Positions 8,306-17,672 are shown, counted from the stretch's first letter. The stretch: 38,727 nt of DNA from Rhodospirillaceae bacterium (GCA_027490975.1 JAIXXA010000213.1:1-38727), one strand, 5' to 3'. Numbers and translations are program-made. Notes: generated by a model from the letters alone, not told the origin.

Positions 8306-8316
8306 TTGCACGCAAT
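8306..8316. promoter_or_regulatory. TTGCACGCAAT element, also found at 20320-20330
   Basis: The 11-mer TTGCACGCAAT contains the inverted repeat TTGC-AC-GCAA. A related perfect palindrome, TTGCA-C-TGCAA, lies 36 bases further on, both upstream of the dioxygenase and divergent TRAP genes. The same 11-mer recurs at 20320-20330 before the ABC binding-protein gene. It may be an operator for a regulator encoded elsewhere; no regulator gene lies in this window. Confidence 0.3.
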
Positions 8317-8330
8317 AGGAACGTGGAAAC

Positions 8331-8358
8331 TTGGCATTTTTTTGCACTGCAATAGATT
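8331..8358 (+). promoter_or_regulatory. candidate promoter with internal palindrome for the dioxygenase gene
   Basis: TTGGCA at 8331-8336 (five of six to the -35 consensus) and TAGATT at 8353-8358 (four of six to -10) are 16 bases apart. The spacer contains the palindrome TTGCA-C-TGCAA (8342-8352), where a repressor would block polymerase. Start of transcription would be near 8365, giving a very short leader before the ATG at 8379. GAATC (8297-8301) and GATTC (8355-8359) are GANTC sequences, the CcrM methylation site of alphaproteobacteria. Confidence 0.4.
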
Positions 8359-8378
8359 CCGAAAGTTTATCCCAAAAT

Positions 8379-9203
8379 ATGGCGATCATGCTGAAATCGG
8401 ATATTGAGGCTTACGCCGCCGACGGCGTCGCGGTCGTGCGCGGCTTGGTCGATGGAAAGATGGTCGAACGGCTCGCCGCCGCTGTCGACCGCGCGATGGC
8501 AAAGCCGGCCAAACGCGCGATCGAATTCAATGCGCCCGGCGAGGCGGGGCGTTTTTTCGGCGACATGTTCATGTGGCGGCGCGATCCCGATTTCCGCGCG
8601 GCGTTTTTCGAAACGCCGGCGGCGGCGCTTGCGGGGGCGGCGATGCGATCGGCAAGCGTGCGCCTGTTCTACGACCAGATCTTCGCCAAGGAGCCCGCCA
8701 CGCCGCGCGAAACCCCGTGGCATCAGGACTATCCCTATTGGCCGGTGACGGGCGACCAGTTCTGCACGGTCTATGTCGCACTCGACGAAATCGATACCGA
8801 GAATGGGGCGGTCGAATACGTCGCGGGCTCGCATCGCTGGGGCAACGACTATCGCCCAGCCCCGTTCCGGGCCGGCGGTGAAGACGCGCAGCGCTACACC
8901 AACTCGCCGCTCGCCCCCGGCCCCGACATCGAAGCGATGCGTGCCTCGCTCGACATTCGCCGTTATTCGCTTGCCCCCGGCGACGCGACGATCTTCCACG
9001 GACGCCTCGTGCATGGGGCGCCCGGCAATGCGAGCCCCACGCGCCGGCGCCGCACGCTCGCCTTGCGCTTTGCCGGCGACGATGCGCGCTGGCAGACCGG
9101 CATCAGCACGTTTCAGGCGCTGCGCAAAGCCAAGCTCAAAACCGGCGACCCGCTCGATATACGTCCCGACCTGTTTCCGGTGCTGTGGCAGGCCGAAGCC
9201 TAA
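8379..9203 (+). CDS. phytanoyl-CoA dioxygenase-family Fe(II)/2-oxoglutarate enzyme
   Basis: The 274-residue protein carries the non-haem iron facial triad of the PhyH family: H115 and D117 in WHQDYPYWP, and distal H202 in FHGRLVHGAPGNAS. The 2-oxoglutarate-binding arginine is likely in RRRRTLALRF just after it. ALDEIDTENGAVEYVAGSHRWG is the typical core strand and loop. These cytoplasmic enzymes hydroxylate small molecules or acyl chains using O2 and 2-oxoglutarate; the substrate here is unknown. I chose the ATG at 8379; 8388 is an in-frame alternative. Neither has a good SD, consistent with a near-leaderless mRNA. The frame is open back to 8331, but that segment is AT-rich promoter-like DNA. 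Its stop overlaps the convergent FAD-enzyme stop by four bases. Confidence 0.88.
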   Translation: MAIMLKSDIEAYAADGVAVVRGLVDGKMVERLAAAVDRAMAKPAKRAIEFNAPGEAGRFFGDMFMWRRDPDFRAAFFETPAAALAGAAMRSASVRLFYDQIFAKEPATPRETPWHQDYPYWPVTGDQFCTVYVALDEIDTENGAVEYVAGSHRWGNDYRPAPFRAGGEDAQRYTNSPLAPGPDIEAMRASLDIRRYSLAPGDATIFHGRLVHGAPGNASPTRRRRTLALRFAGDDARWQTGISTFQALRKAKLKTGDPLDIRPDLFPVLWQAEA

Positions 9204-10606
9204 ACCCGCACGATCTTGCCCGGATTCATGATGTTGTCGGGATCGATCGCTTTTTTGAGCGTGCGCATGACCGAGACGGCATCGCCGTGCTCGTCGTCGA
9301 GATAGTCGATCTTGCCGTAGCCCACGCCGTGCTCGCCCGTGCAGGTCCCTTCCATCGCCAACGCGCGTGCGACCAGACGGTCGTTGATGCGGTTGGCCTC
9401 GGCGATCTCTTCGGGCTTCGTCGGATCGAGCACAAACGAGAGATGGAAATTGCCGTCGCCGACATGGCCCACGATGGGGGCCGGCAGATGCGTGCTCTCG
9501 AGATCCTTCTGCGTTTCGACGATGCAGTCGGCCAGCCGCGAGATCGGCACGCACACGTCGGTCGCCCACACCTGGCAGCCCGGGCGCAGCGCCTTGGCGG
9601 CGTAGGCCGCGTCGTGGCGCGCCTGCCAGATGCGCTTGCGCTCGGCCGCGTCGGTCGTCCACTGGAAATTCTCGCCGCCATTGTCGGCCGCGATCGCCTG
9701 CACCATCCCGGCCTGCTCGGCGACCGAGGCTTCCGTGCCGTGGAACTCGAGCCACAGCGTGGGTACGGCCGCCAGATCGAGCTTCGAATAGCGCGCAATG
9801 GCGCCCATCTGCACGCCGTCGGCAAGCTCGATGCGCGCAACCGGCACGCCCGCCTGGATCGTCGCGATCGTGGTGTCGACGGCACCCTTCACGGTCGCGA
9901 AGCTGCACATCGCCACACTCGAAGCTTCGGGGATGCCGTAGAGCCGCAGCGTCACTTCCGTGATCACGCCGAGCGTGCCCTCCGAGCCCACGAACAGGCG
10001 CGTGAGATCGTAGCCGGCCGAGGATTTGCGCGCGCGCCGCGCGGTGCGGATCACGCGCCCGTCGGCCAGCACCACTTCGAGCGACAGCACGTTCTCGCGC
10101 ATCGTGCCGTAGCGCACGGCGTTGGTGCCCGAGGCGCGCGTGGCCGTCATGCCGCCCAGCGACGCGTCGGCACCCGGATCGATCGGAAAAAAGAGGCCGG
10201 TATCGCGCAGATGGTCGTTGAGCTGCTTGCGCGTGACGCCCGGCTGCACGCGCACGTCGAGATCCTCGGCATTGACCGCAAGGATGCGGTTCATGCGCGA
10301 AAGGTCGATGCAGATGCCCCCGTGCAACGCCGCCGTATGGCCCTCGAGCGACGTGCCCGTGCCGAAGGGCACCACCGCGAGGCGATGGCGCGCGCAGATC
10401 TTCACGATCGCGGCCACCTCCTCGGTCGATTCGGCGAACGCGACCGCATCGGGCGGGATCGAATGGTGATAGGCCTCGCCCTTGCCGTGCTGCTCGCGCA
10501 CCGCCCCGGCAGTCGACAGACGTTCGCCGATCAGCGCCCTGATTTCGCCGATCGCGGCATCGCGCGCAACAGGGTTGGAGGCTTTGATTTGGGCCATGCT
10601 GGCCAT
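9200..10606 (-). CDS. FAD-binding D-lactate dehydrogenase-type oxidoreductase
   Basis: The 468-residue protein has the VAO/PCMH-type FAD domain first: VVPFGTGTSLEGH near residue 80, then GADASLGGMTATRASGTNAVRYGTM near 145. An FAD-oxidase C-terminal domain follows with HVGDGNFHLS (metal or substrate histidines) and GTCTGEHGVGYGK near the end. This is the layout of D-lactate dehydrogenase (cytochrome), GlcD and D-2-hydroxyglutarate dehydrogenases, which oxidise a D-2-hydroxy acid to its 2-oxo acid and pass electrons to a carrier. GAGGGA eight bases before the ATG at 10606 fixes the start; an in-frame ATG follows at 10597. The gene lies 41 bases after the EamA gene and probably ends its operon. 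The acid oxidised cannot be told. Confidence 0.9.
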   Translation of the reverse strand: MASMAQIKASNPVARDAAIGEIRALIGERLSTAGAVREQHGKGEAYHHSIPPDAVAFAESTEEVAAIVKICARHRLAVVPFGTGTSLEGHTAALHGGICIDLSRMNRILAVNAEDLDVRVQPGVTRKQLNDHLRDTGLFFPIDPGADASLGGMTATRASGTNAVRYGTMRENVLSLEVVLADGRVIRTARRARKSSAGYDLTRLFVGSEGTLGVITEVTLRLYGIPEASSVAMCSFATVKGAVDTTIATIQAGVPVARIELADGVQMGAIARYSKLDLAAVPTLWLEFHGTEASVAEQAGMVQAIAADNGGENFQWTTDAAERKRIWQARHDAAYAAKALRPGCQVWATDVCVPISRLADCIVETQKDLESTHLPAPIVGHVGDGNFHLSFVLDPTKPEEIAEANRINDRLVARALAMEGTCTGEHGVGYGKIDYLDDEHGDAVSVMRTLKKAIDPDNIMNPGKIVRV

Positions 10607-10647
10607 TTCTGCGATCCCTCGGCTGGTGTTTTTGGTTGGCGGCAAGC

Positions 10648-11586
10648 CTAGTCCGCTTGCGCCGACTTCGCAACCTGTGCGGCGGCAGCGCGCACGCGCT
10701 CGCGCCAGATCGTGTAGAGCCCGGCGCCGACGACGACCGAAGCCCCCCACCAGACATTGGCGGGCGGCCATTCGTGCCAGAAGACGAGCCCCAGGATCGA
10801 GGCCCAGACAAGTTCGGTATACTGCAAGGGCGCGACCGCCCCCACGGGCGCGAGCCGCATTGCGCGGAAACTCAAGAACTGGCCGCCGATCAAAGCGGCG
10901 GCAAGGGCAGCCGCAACGCCCCACATGAAATCGGGCACGGGGACTGCCACAAACGGCAGAAAGACCGCACTCGCGCACAGCATGAAAGCGCCTTGCGTGA
11001 GCATCATCGTGATGTCGCTTTCGGTCGAAGACAGCACGCGCACCAGCGTCATGCCGAGCGCATAGAGCGTGGCGGAGCCGAGCGCCCACAAGGCCCCCGT
11101 CGCCACGATGCCGTTCGCGGCATCGGGCCCGACGATGATGCCCACGCCGACCAGCCCCAGGGCCACCGCCGCCCAGCGATGCACACCCACGCGCTCGCGC
11201 AGCAGCACCACCGAAAACGCCGTCATCAGCAACGGGGCCACGAAGCAGATCGCCACGGCCGTGGCGAGCGGCAGCGTGCGCAGGCATTCGAGAAAACCGT
11301 AGACCGCACCGATCGAAATGGCGCCGCGCGCGGCATGCGCCCACGGGCGGTTCGTGCGGAACGCCGACGCGCCGTGCACGAACCATGCGAAAGGTACCAG
11401 GACCGCCAGCACGTAGGCCGAGCGGATCGCGACGAGCTGGAAGATCGGCAACTGGCCGACGGCGAATTTCGACAGCGCATCCATGACCGACAGCACGAAC
11501 ATGCCGGCCAGCATGTAGACGATGCCGGCAAGCGGCCGGTCGTGGCGGCCGACGCTGTCGGGGCGCGGGGAAGCGGTTTGGCTCAT
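10648..11586 (-). CDS. EamA/DMT-family transporter
   Basis: The 312-residue protein has ten predicted hydrophobic segments in two EamA halves, as in drug/metabolite transporters. Typical features are AISIGAVYGFLECLRTLPLATAVAICFVAPL in the first half and LAPVGAVAPLQYTELVWASILGLVFWHE in the second. The N-terminus (MSQTASPRPDSVGRHDRP) is cytoplasmic and hydrophilic. The call rests on topology and motifs; these proteins export or import diverse metabolites, and direction and substrate cannot be deduced. Placed between the oxoprolinase-like gene (68 bases upstream) and the FAD enzyme (41 bases downstream), it may move a substrate or product of that pathway. I chose the ATG at 11586, since an upstream extension of the frame is low-complexity. 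Confidence 0.87.
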   Translation of the reverse strand: MSQTASPRPDSVGRHDRPLAGIVYMLAGMFVLSVMDALSKFAVGQLPIFQLVAIRSAYVLAVLVPFAWFVHGASAFRTNRPWAHAARGAISIGAVYGFLECLRTLPLATAVAICFVAPLLMTAFSVVLLRERVGVHRWAAVALGLVGVGIIVGPDAANGIVATGALWALGSATLYALGMTLVRVLSSTESDITMMLTQGAFMLCASAVFLPFVAVPVPDFMWGVAAALAAALIGGQFLSFRAMRLAPVGAVAPLQYTELVWASILGLVFWHEWPPANVWWGASVVVGAGLYTIWRERVRAAAAQVAKSAQAD

Positions 11587-11654
11587 CGCCCTTCTATAGA
11601 CGCTCGCCGCCGCCGACAGAACCCTATTGTCCGGCGATATTTCGGGCGCGGCAC

Positions 11655-14600
11655 CTATGCCGCGCCGAACCCCCCGCCGCCCGGCGTTTCGATCACGAAC
11701 ACGTCGCCGGGCTCGACCTGCCACTGCGCGGTCGCCCCCTTTTCTTCGATGCGGCCGTCGGCGCGCACGACCCAATTGCGCCCGCATTTTCCAGCGTCGC
11801 CGCCTTCAAGCCCGAACGGGGCGACGATGCGGCGATTGGCGAGGATCGCGCAGGTCATCGCTTCGAGGAACCGGATCTTGCGCACCACGCCGTCGCCGCC
11901 GCGGCAGCGCCCTGCCCCGCCCGAGCCGCGCCTTATCGCAAAGCTGTCGACGCGCACGGGAAAGCGCCATTCGAGCACTTCGGGATCGGTCAGGCGCGAA
12001 TTGGTCATGTGCGTCTGCACGGCATCGGTGCCGGCGAAATCGCGGCCGGCGCCCGAGCCGCCCGCGATCGTCTCGTAATACTGGTGGCGGGCATTGCCGA
12101 AGGTGAAATTGTTCATCGTCCCTTGCGCACCGGCCATCGCACCCAGAGCACCATAGAGGCAGTCGGTCACAGTCTGCGAGGTCTCGACGTTGCCGGCGAC
12201 GACGGCAGCCGGATAGCGGGGCCGCAGCATCGAGCCTTCGGGGATGCGCACGTCGAGCGGCTTCAACACGCCCGCATTCATCGGGATGTCGCCGGGGACA
12301 AGCGTGCGGAACACGTAGAGGACTGCCGCCATGCACACGGCGGCCGGCGCATTGAAATTGTTCGGGCGCTGCGCGGAAGTGCCCGCAAAGTCGATAATCG
12401 CACTGCGTGCCTGCCGGTCGATCGAAATCGCGACGCGTACGACCGCGCCGTCGTCCATCGCGTACGCGAACGATCCGTCTTTGAGCACGTCGAGCACGCG
12501 GCGCACCTGCTCTTCGGCATTGTCCTGCACATGGCCCATATAGGCGCGCACGGTGTCGAGCCCGAAATCGCGCACCATCTTGCGCAGCTCCTGGGCCCCC
12601 TTCTCGCACGCCGCGATCTGCGCCTTGAGGTCGCCGATATTCTGGGCGGGATTGCGCGCGGGGTACCGGCCGCTTTGCAGCAACGCCACCATCTCGGCCT
12701 CGCGCAGACGGCCTTCTTCGACGAGCAGAAAATCGTCGATCAACACGCCCTCTTCTTCGACATTGGTCGAATCGGGCGGCATCGAGCCCGGCGTGAGGCC
12801 GCCAATGTCGGCCTGGTGGCCGCGGCTTGCGACGAAAAACAAAATGTCGGCGCCCGCTTCGTCGAACACCGGCATCACGACGGTCACGTCGGGCAGATGC
12901 GTGCCGCCGTTGTAGGGCGCGTTCAGCACATAGACATTGCCGGGCCGCATCGTGCCGTGCCGTGCGCGCGTGACGGCGGCCACGCTTTCGCCCATCGAAC
13001 CCAGATGGACCGGCATATGGGGTGCATTGGCGATGAGGTTGCCCGCGCGGTCGAACAGCGCGCACGAAAAATCGAGACGCTCCTTGATGTTGACCGAGAA
13101 AGCGGTGTTCTGCAGGGCCACGCCCATCTGTTCGGCGATCGACATGAACAGATTGTTGAAGACCTCGAGCATCACCGGATCGACCTTGGTGCCCGCCGCA
13201 TGCGTGCGCTGGATTGCCGCCACGCGGCGCAGCACGAGATGGTCCTTGGCCGTGACCTCCGCCTGCCAGCCCGGCTCGACGACCGTGGTCGCGTTGGCGT
13301 CGGCGAGGATCGCAGGCCCCGCCACTTGCATGCCGGGCTTGAGCCGTTCGCGGCGATAGATGGGCGCGTCCACGCTCGCGCCGTCCGCGAACATTTTCAC
13401 GTTGGCGTCCGGCGTCGGCGGCGTCGCATCGCCGAGCGCCGCAACCGCATCGTCGCTTCCGTCCGCGCGGCCGATCGCTTCGATCGCGACTTGCTCGACG
13501 ACGATCGCCTTGCCCGGCAGCGTGAAGCCGTAGCGCAGGCGATGGGCTTCGGCGAATTCGGCCTGCATGATCCCAAGCGGCGCATCGGCGACGGGCAATG
13601 TGGAATCCGTGCCTTCGTATTTGAGATGCAGGCGGCGCTGGATCTCGATCTTGTCGCCGGGAACATCCTGGCGGTGCAGCTCCGCAAGACCTTCGTCGGC
13701 GAGCGCGTCGAGATCGGCGGCGATCGACGAAAGCAGGCTTGCCTCGAGGCGTCGCTCGACCGCGCGTTCGCGCAGCACGCGCAAATCGGCCAAGCCCATG
13801 CCGTAGGCCGACAGCACGCCCGCAAACGGATGCACGAACACGGTGCGCATGCCGAGCGCATCGGCCACTTTGCACGCGTGCTGGCCGCCCGCCCCGCCGA
13901 AGCAGTTGAGCGCGTAGCCTTGCACGTCGTAGCCGCGCTGGATCGAGATCTGCTTGATGGCATTGGCCATGTTCTCGACGGCGATTTTGAGGAAGCCCTC
14001 GGCGATTTCCTCGGGCGTCGTGGGCTTGCCCGTCGCGGCCGCGACGCGCGCGGCAAGGTCGGAAAATTTCTCGCGCACGATTTCGGCATCGAGCGGCGCG
14101 TCGCCGGTGGGGCCAAAGAGCTTCGGGAAAAACGCGGGCACGATCTTGCCGACCATCACGTTGGCGTCGGTCACGCTGAGCGGCCCGCCGCGGCGATAGC
14201 AAGCGGGGCCGGGGTTCGCACCCGCGCTGTCGGGGCCCACGCGAAAACGCGCGCCGTCGAAATGCAGGATCGAGCCACCGCCGGCCGCGACCGTGTTGAT
14301 CTTCATCATGGGGGCGCGCATGCGCACGCCCGCCACGATCGTCTCGAAGGTGCGCTCGAAAGCGCCGTTGTAGAGGGCGACGTCGGTGGACGTGCCGCCC
14401 ATGTCGAAGCCGATGATCTTGTCGAACCCAGCCGAAGCGCCGGTCGCCGCCGCCCCCACGATGCCGCCTGCCGGGCCCGACAGGATCGAGTCTTTGCCCT
14501 GGAACAGGCGCGCATCGACGAGCCCGCCGTTCGACTGCATGAACAGCAGTCGCGTGTCGCCAAGGGCGGCCGCCACGCGGTCCACGTAGCTACGCAGGAT

Positions 14601-15257
14601 CGGCGACACGTAGGCGTCCACCACGGTCGTGTCGCCGCGCCCGACGAGTTTCATCAAGGGCGACACGGCGTGGCTTGCGGAGATCTGCGTGAAACCGATG
14701 CGCCGCGCGATCGCGGCCACAGCCTGCTCGTGCGCGGGATAGCGATAGCCGTGCATCAGCACGATCGCGACCGCGCGAATACCGTCGTCGTAGGCTTTTT
14801 GCAGCGCCGCTTCGGCGGCCGCCTCGTCGAGTTTCTGCACGACGGCGCCGTGCGCATCGACGCGCTCGACGATTTCGAGGCTGCGTTCGTAGAGCAGCTC
14901 GGGCAGTTCGATCTTGCGCACAAAAAGCTTCGGGCGGTTCTGGTAGGCGATGCGCAGCTGGTCGGCGAAACCCGCCGTGATCGCGAGCGCGACGCGCGCG
15001 CCTTTGCGCTCGAGCAGCGCATTCGTTGCAACCGTGGTGCCCATCTTGACCGCGTCGATGGGCTGACCCGCAAGGTTCGCGTCGGCCGGCAAGCCCAGCA
15101 GATCGCGTATCCCCTGCAAGGCCGCGTCGTCGTAGCGCCCCGGATTCTCCGACAGCAGCTTGTGCGTGGCAAAGAGGCCGTCGGGCCGCTTGGCGACGAT
15201 GTCGGTGAACGTCCCGCCGCGGTCGATCCAGAATTGCCATTGCGGGCTTTGGGCCAT
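11655..15257 (-). CDS. 5-oxoprolinase / N-methylhydantoinase A-B fusion, ATP-dependent
   Basis: The single 1200-residue chain joins the two subunit types. Residues about 1-690 are HyuA-like: an N-terminal nucleotide motif ([16 protein letters not shown], near 12), a second motif ([14 protein letters not shown], near 285) and [20 protein letters not shown] near 465. Residues about 700-1195 are HyuB-like: [59 protein letters not shown] and a terminal ETPGGGGFG. The fused length and order match ATP-hydrolysing 5-oxoprolinase, which opens 5-oxoproline to glutamate. Hydantoin- or acetone-carboxylase-type relatives cannot be excluded. AAGGGA lies about nine bases before the ATG. The gene follows an SDR-like gene by 54 bases. 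Confidence 0.92.
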   Translation of the reverse strand: MAQSPQWQFWIDRGGTFTDIVAKRPDGLFATHKLLSENPGRYDDAALQGIRDLLGLPADANLAGQPIDAVKMGTTVATNALLERKGARVALAITAGFADQLRIAYQNRPKLFVRKIELPELLYERSLEIVERVDAHGAVVQKLDEAAAEAALQKAYDDGIRAVAIVLMHGYRYPAHEQAVAAIARRIGFTQISASHAVSPLMKLVGRGDTTVVDAYVSPILRSYVDRVAAALGDTRLLFMQSNGGLVDARLFQGKDSILSGPAGGIVGAAATGASAGFDKIIGFDMGGTSTDVALYNGAFERTFETIVAGVRMRAPMMKINTVAAGGGSILHFDGARFRVGPDSAGANPGPACYRRGGPLSVTDANVMVGKIVPAFFPKLFGPTGDAPLDAEIVREKFSDLAARVAAATGKPTTPEEIAEGFLKIAVENMANAIKQISIQRGYDVQGYALNCFGGAGGQHACKVADALGMRTVFVHPFAGVLSAYGMGLADLRVLRERAVERRLEASLLSSIAADLDALADEGLAELHRQDVPGDKIEIQRRLHLKYEGTDSTLPVADAPLGIMQAEFAEAHRLRYGFTLPGKAIVVEQVAIEAIGRADGSDDAVAALGDATPPTPDANVKMFADGASVDAPIYRRERLKPGMQVAGPAILADANATTVVEPGWQAEVTAKDHLVLRRVAAIQRTHAAGTKVDPVMLEVFNNLFMSIAEQMGVALQNTAFSVNIKERLDFSCALFDRAGNLIANAPHMPVHLGSMGESVAAVTRARHGTMRPGNVYVLNAPYNGGTHLPDVTVVMPVFDEAGADILFFVASRGHQADIGGLTPGSMPPDSTNVEEEGVLIDDFLLVEEGRLREAEMVALLQSGRYPARNPAQNIGDLKAQIAACEKGAQELRKMVRDFGLDTVRAYMGHVQDNAEEQVRRVLDVLKDGSFAYAMDDGAVVRVAISIDRQARSAIIDFAGTSAQRPNNFNAPAAVCMAAVLYVFRTLVPGDIPMNAGVLKPLDVRIPEGSMLRPRYPAAVVAGNVETSQTVTDCLYGALGAMAGAQGTMNNFTFGNARHQYYETIAGGSGAGRDFAGTDAVQTHMTNSRLTDPEVLEWRFPVRVDSFAIRRGSGGAGRCRGGDGVVRKIRFLEAMTCAILANRRIVAPFGLEGGDAGKCGRNWVVRADGRIEEKGATAQWQVEPGDVFVIETPGGGGFGAA

Positions 15258-15311
15258 GGGATCCGTCCCTTTTCGCGCTTCGAATAGCGCCCGAGAAAGC
15301 TCGACTATGCG

Positions 15312-16004
15312 CTACGGCGCCGTCTGAGCAAGGTCGATCTCCAAAGCGACGCTCGCCGCCGAAAGACCGAGCGCATAGTCGAGGCTCGCGGCCAGATCAG
15401 CAATCGGGATCGGCTTTTGCGCTGAAAAACGGCCGTCGCGGATATCCGCTTCGACCTCGGCCGTCGCCACGTTGCCGGGGTTCAGAACGGTGACCGCAAT
15501 GTCCGGCGTTTCGAGGCGCAATGCCTGTGCTGCCCCGCGCAGCGCGTATTTCGACGCCGAATTGGCGACTTCGCGCGTGGCGCAATGGTCTCGGCCAGAG
15601 AGTGCGCCGACCAGCACCACGCGCGGAACCGCGGCGCGGCGCAGTGCTGGCAGCAGGCGCCGCACGAGCTTGATCGGCATGGTCGCGTTCAGGGCAACGA
15701 CGCGGTCGATATCCGCTTCCGGACCGCGCGCGAAATCGTAGGCGGGGGTGAAAGCGCCGGTCTCCCACGTGCCGGCTGCGACGACGAGTGCGTCGAGCGC
15801 AAGGTCAGCGACCTTTTCTGCGACAGCGTCGAGGCCCGCAGGGGCGAGCAGGTCGGCGGCAACCCAGTCGCCGCACGGCGGCGGCGTGCGGCACGCGGCG
15901 ATCACATGGTCGCCTTTAGCGTGCAGATGGCGCGCGAGCGCAGCGCCGATGCCGCCGCTCGCACCCGCCAGAACGACTGTGCGGCGCTTCTCAGGCCGGT
16001 CCAT
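15312..16004 (-). CDS. SDR-fold protein with the catalytic tyrosine replaced by asparagine
   Basis: The 230-residue protein has the short-chain dehydrogenase/reductase fold. GASGGIG (residues 14-20) is the nucleotide-binding turn, VVAAG replaces the common NNAG, S136 sits in LVGALSG, and LNPGNV follows the active site. The YxxxK position reads N148-S-A-S-K152, so the usual catalytic Tyr is Asn; the codon is AAT where TAT would give Tyr. The fold and cofactor site are otherwise intact. GGGAG sits seven bases before the ATG at 16004, supporting that start over the in-frame codon at 16037. It lies 45 bases after the acetyltransferase gene. It may be an inactive or regulatory SDR, or use different chemistry. 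Confidence 0.85.
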   Translation of the reverse strand: MDRPEKRRTVVLAGASGGIGAALARHLHAKGDHVIAACRTPPPCGDWVAADLLAPAGLDAVAEKVADLALDALVVAAGTWETGAFTPAYDFARGPEADIDRVVALNATMPIKLVRRLLPALRRAAVPRVVLVGALSGRDHCATREVANSASKYALRGAAQALRLETPDIAVTVLNPGNVATAEVEADIRDGRFSAQKPIPIADLAASLDYALGLSAASVALEIDLAQTAP

Positions 16005-16049
16005 CGCAAAACTCCCGCAAGGATGTGGTGCGCGCACTATCGCCGCGTT

Positions 16050-16571
16050 TCATGCGGCCTTCAATCGATTCGCGCGAAGCAACCTCCGGCGTTCGACCGC
16101 ACCCGATACGCCCGCAAACGCATTGCGCGCGAGGGCCACGGCGAGCAGCCGGTCGGGATTTTCGCCGGGCATGTGAATGCCCATTGGGGCCGCAGGCGCG
16201 AAGCCGAAGCGCTTGTAGTAGCCGATGTCGCCGACCAGCACGACGCGCGCGGCGTTCATCCAAGCAGCCGCGTCGAGCGTGTCGCGGATGAGGGCAACGC
16301 CGATGCCCCGCCCTTTCAAGGCAGGTTCGGCCGCGACAGGGCCGAGCAGCAAAGCGTCATGGCCGCCGATCGCGACGCGCCAATAGCGGATCGTGCCGAG
16401 GATGCGGCCGTCGGCGTCGGCGCGCGCAACGCGCGACAATTGGCGCACCGGCGGCACGTCCGACCGGTAGCGGTACGAGATTTTGGCGTGCCGATCGGTG
16501 CCGAAAGCCCGGTCGAGCAGGGTTTCGATGGCAGGCCCGTCTTCGGGCCGTTCGGTCGTGAGATGGAACAT
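16050..16571 (-). CDS. GNAT-family N-acetyltransferase
   Basis: The 173-residue protein has the acetyl-CoA-binding signature of the GNAT fold: LLLGPVAAEPALKGRGIGVALI, with the R-G-x-G pyrophosphate loop near residue 95. VVLVGDIGYYKRFGFAPA, the typical strand and helix before the C-terminus, follows. The N-terminal LTTERPEDGPAIETLLDRAF is the usual first helix. It resembles the YhbS-like group. The acceptor substrate is unknown. GAGGA four bases upstream supports the ATG at 16571. It is the first gene of the minus-strand group leading to the 5-oxoprolinase gene. A TAAAAT hexamer (minus strand, 16639-16644) about 68 bases upstream could be its -10 element. Confidence 0.85.
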   Translation of the reverse strand: MFHLTTERPEDGPAIETLLDRAFGTDRHAKISYRYRSDVPPVRQLSRVARADADGRILGTIRYWRVAIGGHDALLLGPVAAEPALKGRGIGVALIRDTLDAAAWMNAARVVLVGDIGYYKRFGFAPAAPMGIHMPGENPDRLLAVALARNAFAGVSGAVERRRLLRANRLKAA

Positions 16572-16774
16572 GGAATCCTCAAGCGGCAAAAGGAGACGTC
16601 GAACAGCGACGCGCGCGATTGCCGGGGAGGACGGGCTTATTTTATGGGGAGAACGGAAAGCCGGTCGGACGACGAATCAACGCGCACAAGGGCCGAAGCC
16701 CTGCGCTCGTCGTCGCAACCGAAGAAGACCGGCGTTTTCCATGTTTTCTTTTTAGACGACGACGCGGCCGCGCG
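16572..16774. other. 203-base intergenic region with a UUCG-capped hairpin
   Basis: No gene is recognisable here. On the minus strand, about 73 bases past the ABC permease stop, AGGGC-TTCG-GCCCT (16689-16702) would form a 5-bp stem closed by the very stable C(UUCG)G tetraloop. No U-run follows, so it is a possible 3'-end stabiliser rather than a clear terminator. The half nearest the acetyltransferase gene probably holds that gene's promoter. Confidence 0.35.
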
Positions 16775-17671
16775 TCAAACCTTGAATTTAGGGTCGAGCC
16801 AGTCGCGCAAGGAGTCGCCGAAAAGATTGAAGGCGAAAACGGCGACCGAGATGGCGAGGCCCGGGAACAGGATCATCCAGGGCGCTTCGCGGTAGAAGTC
16901 GGACGCGTTGCCCGACAGCATGAGGCCCCAGGCGGGTGTGGGTTCGGTGACGCCCAGGCCCAGGAACGACAGCGAGGCCTCGAGCAGGATCGCCTGGGCG
17001 ATGAAGGCCGTGAACATGATGAGGAACGGGGCCGAGACGTTCGGCACCATGTGGCGGAAGATGATGCGCGTGTGGCTGAAGCCGGCCGCACGTGCGGCGT
17101 CGATATAGGGCATCTCGCGGATCGAAAGTGCTGCCGAGCGCACGACGCGCGCGACCTTCGGCACGATCGGGATCGCGATGGCGACGATGAGGTTCACGTC
17201 CACCCCGCCCACGAGATTGCGGCCCAGCATCGCGACCACGACGAGGGCCAGCACGATGATCGGGAAGGCCAGCATCACGTCGATGAAGCGCTGCACGGCC
17301 ATGTCGATGCGGCCGCCGAAATAGGCCGACGACACGCCGATGACCGCCCCCAGCGTGCAGCCGAACAGCGACGAGAAGAAACCGATCGTCAGCGCGGTAC
17401 GCGCCCCGTAGATCACGCGGCTGAAAATGTCGCGCCCGAACGCGTCGGTGCCCATCGGATGTTCGGCCGACGGTGCCGCCAGCATCGCGCCGAAATTGAT
17501 CGTGAGCGGATCGTACGGTGCGACGAGTTCGGCGAACATGCCCGCAAACAGCATCACGAGGATGGCAACACCCGAGATCGCCCCCAAGGGCTGGGCGATG
17601 CAGAACTCGACCAGGGCCGGGCGGCGCTTGCGGATATTGTAGGTAACGGTGGGCTGCGAAACTGCCGCCAT
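16775..17671 (-). CDS. peptide-type ABC transporter permease (DppC/OppC-like)
   Basis: The 298-residue inner-membrane protein has an N-terminal membrane segment (about 26-48) and a BPD_transp_1 domain. The coupling-loop signature is APYIDAARAAGFSHTRIIFRHMVPN-like: MPYIDAARAAGFS, then HMVPN. Upstream, the HPMGTDAFGRDIFSRVIYGAR block is diagnostic of DppC/OppC permeases. It pairs with the DppB-like protein to form the channel. One base separates its ATG at 17671 from the upstream permease stop, and GGGAG inside that gene's end serves as ribosome site. It is the last gene of the ABC group. An in-frame upstream codon at 17713 lies inside the preceding gene and is less likely. Confidence 0.93.
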   Translation of the reverse strand: MAAVSQPTVTYNIRKRRPALVEFCIAQPLGAISGVAILVMLFAGMFAELVAPYDPLTINFGAMLAAPSAEHPMGTDAFGRDIFSRVIYGARTALTIGFFSSLFGCTLGAVIGVSSAYFGGRIDMAVQRFIDVMLAFPIIVLALVVVAMLGRNLVGGVDVNLIVAIAIPIVPKVARVVRSAALSIREMPYIDAARAAGFSHTRIIFRHMVPNVSAPFLIMFTAFIAQAILLEASLSFLGLGVTEPTPAWGLMLSGNASDFYREAPWMILFPGLAISVAVFAFNLFGDSLRDWLDPKFKV

Positions 17672-17672
17672 A

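Noticed and set aside
12009..15287. Plus-strand open frame of 1092 codons opposite the 5-oxoprolinase gene
   Set aside because: It is antisense to a gene with clear family motifs throughout, and its His/Arg/Asp-rich composition is typical of shadow frames.
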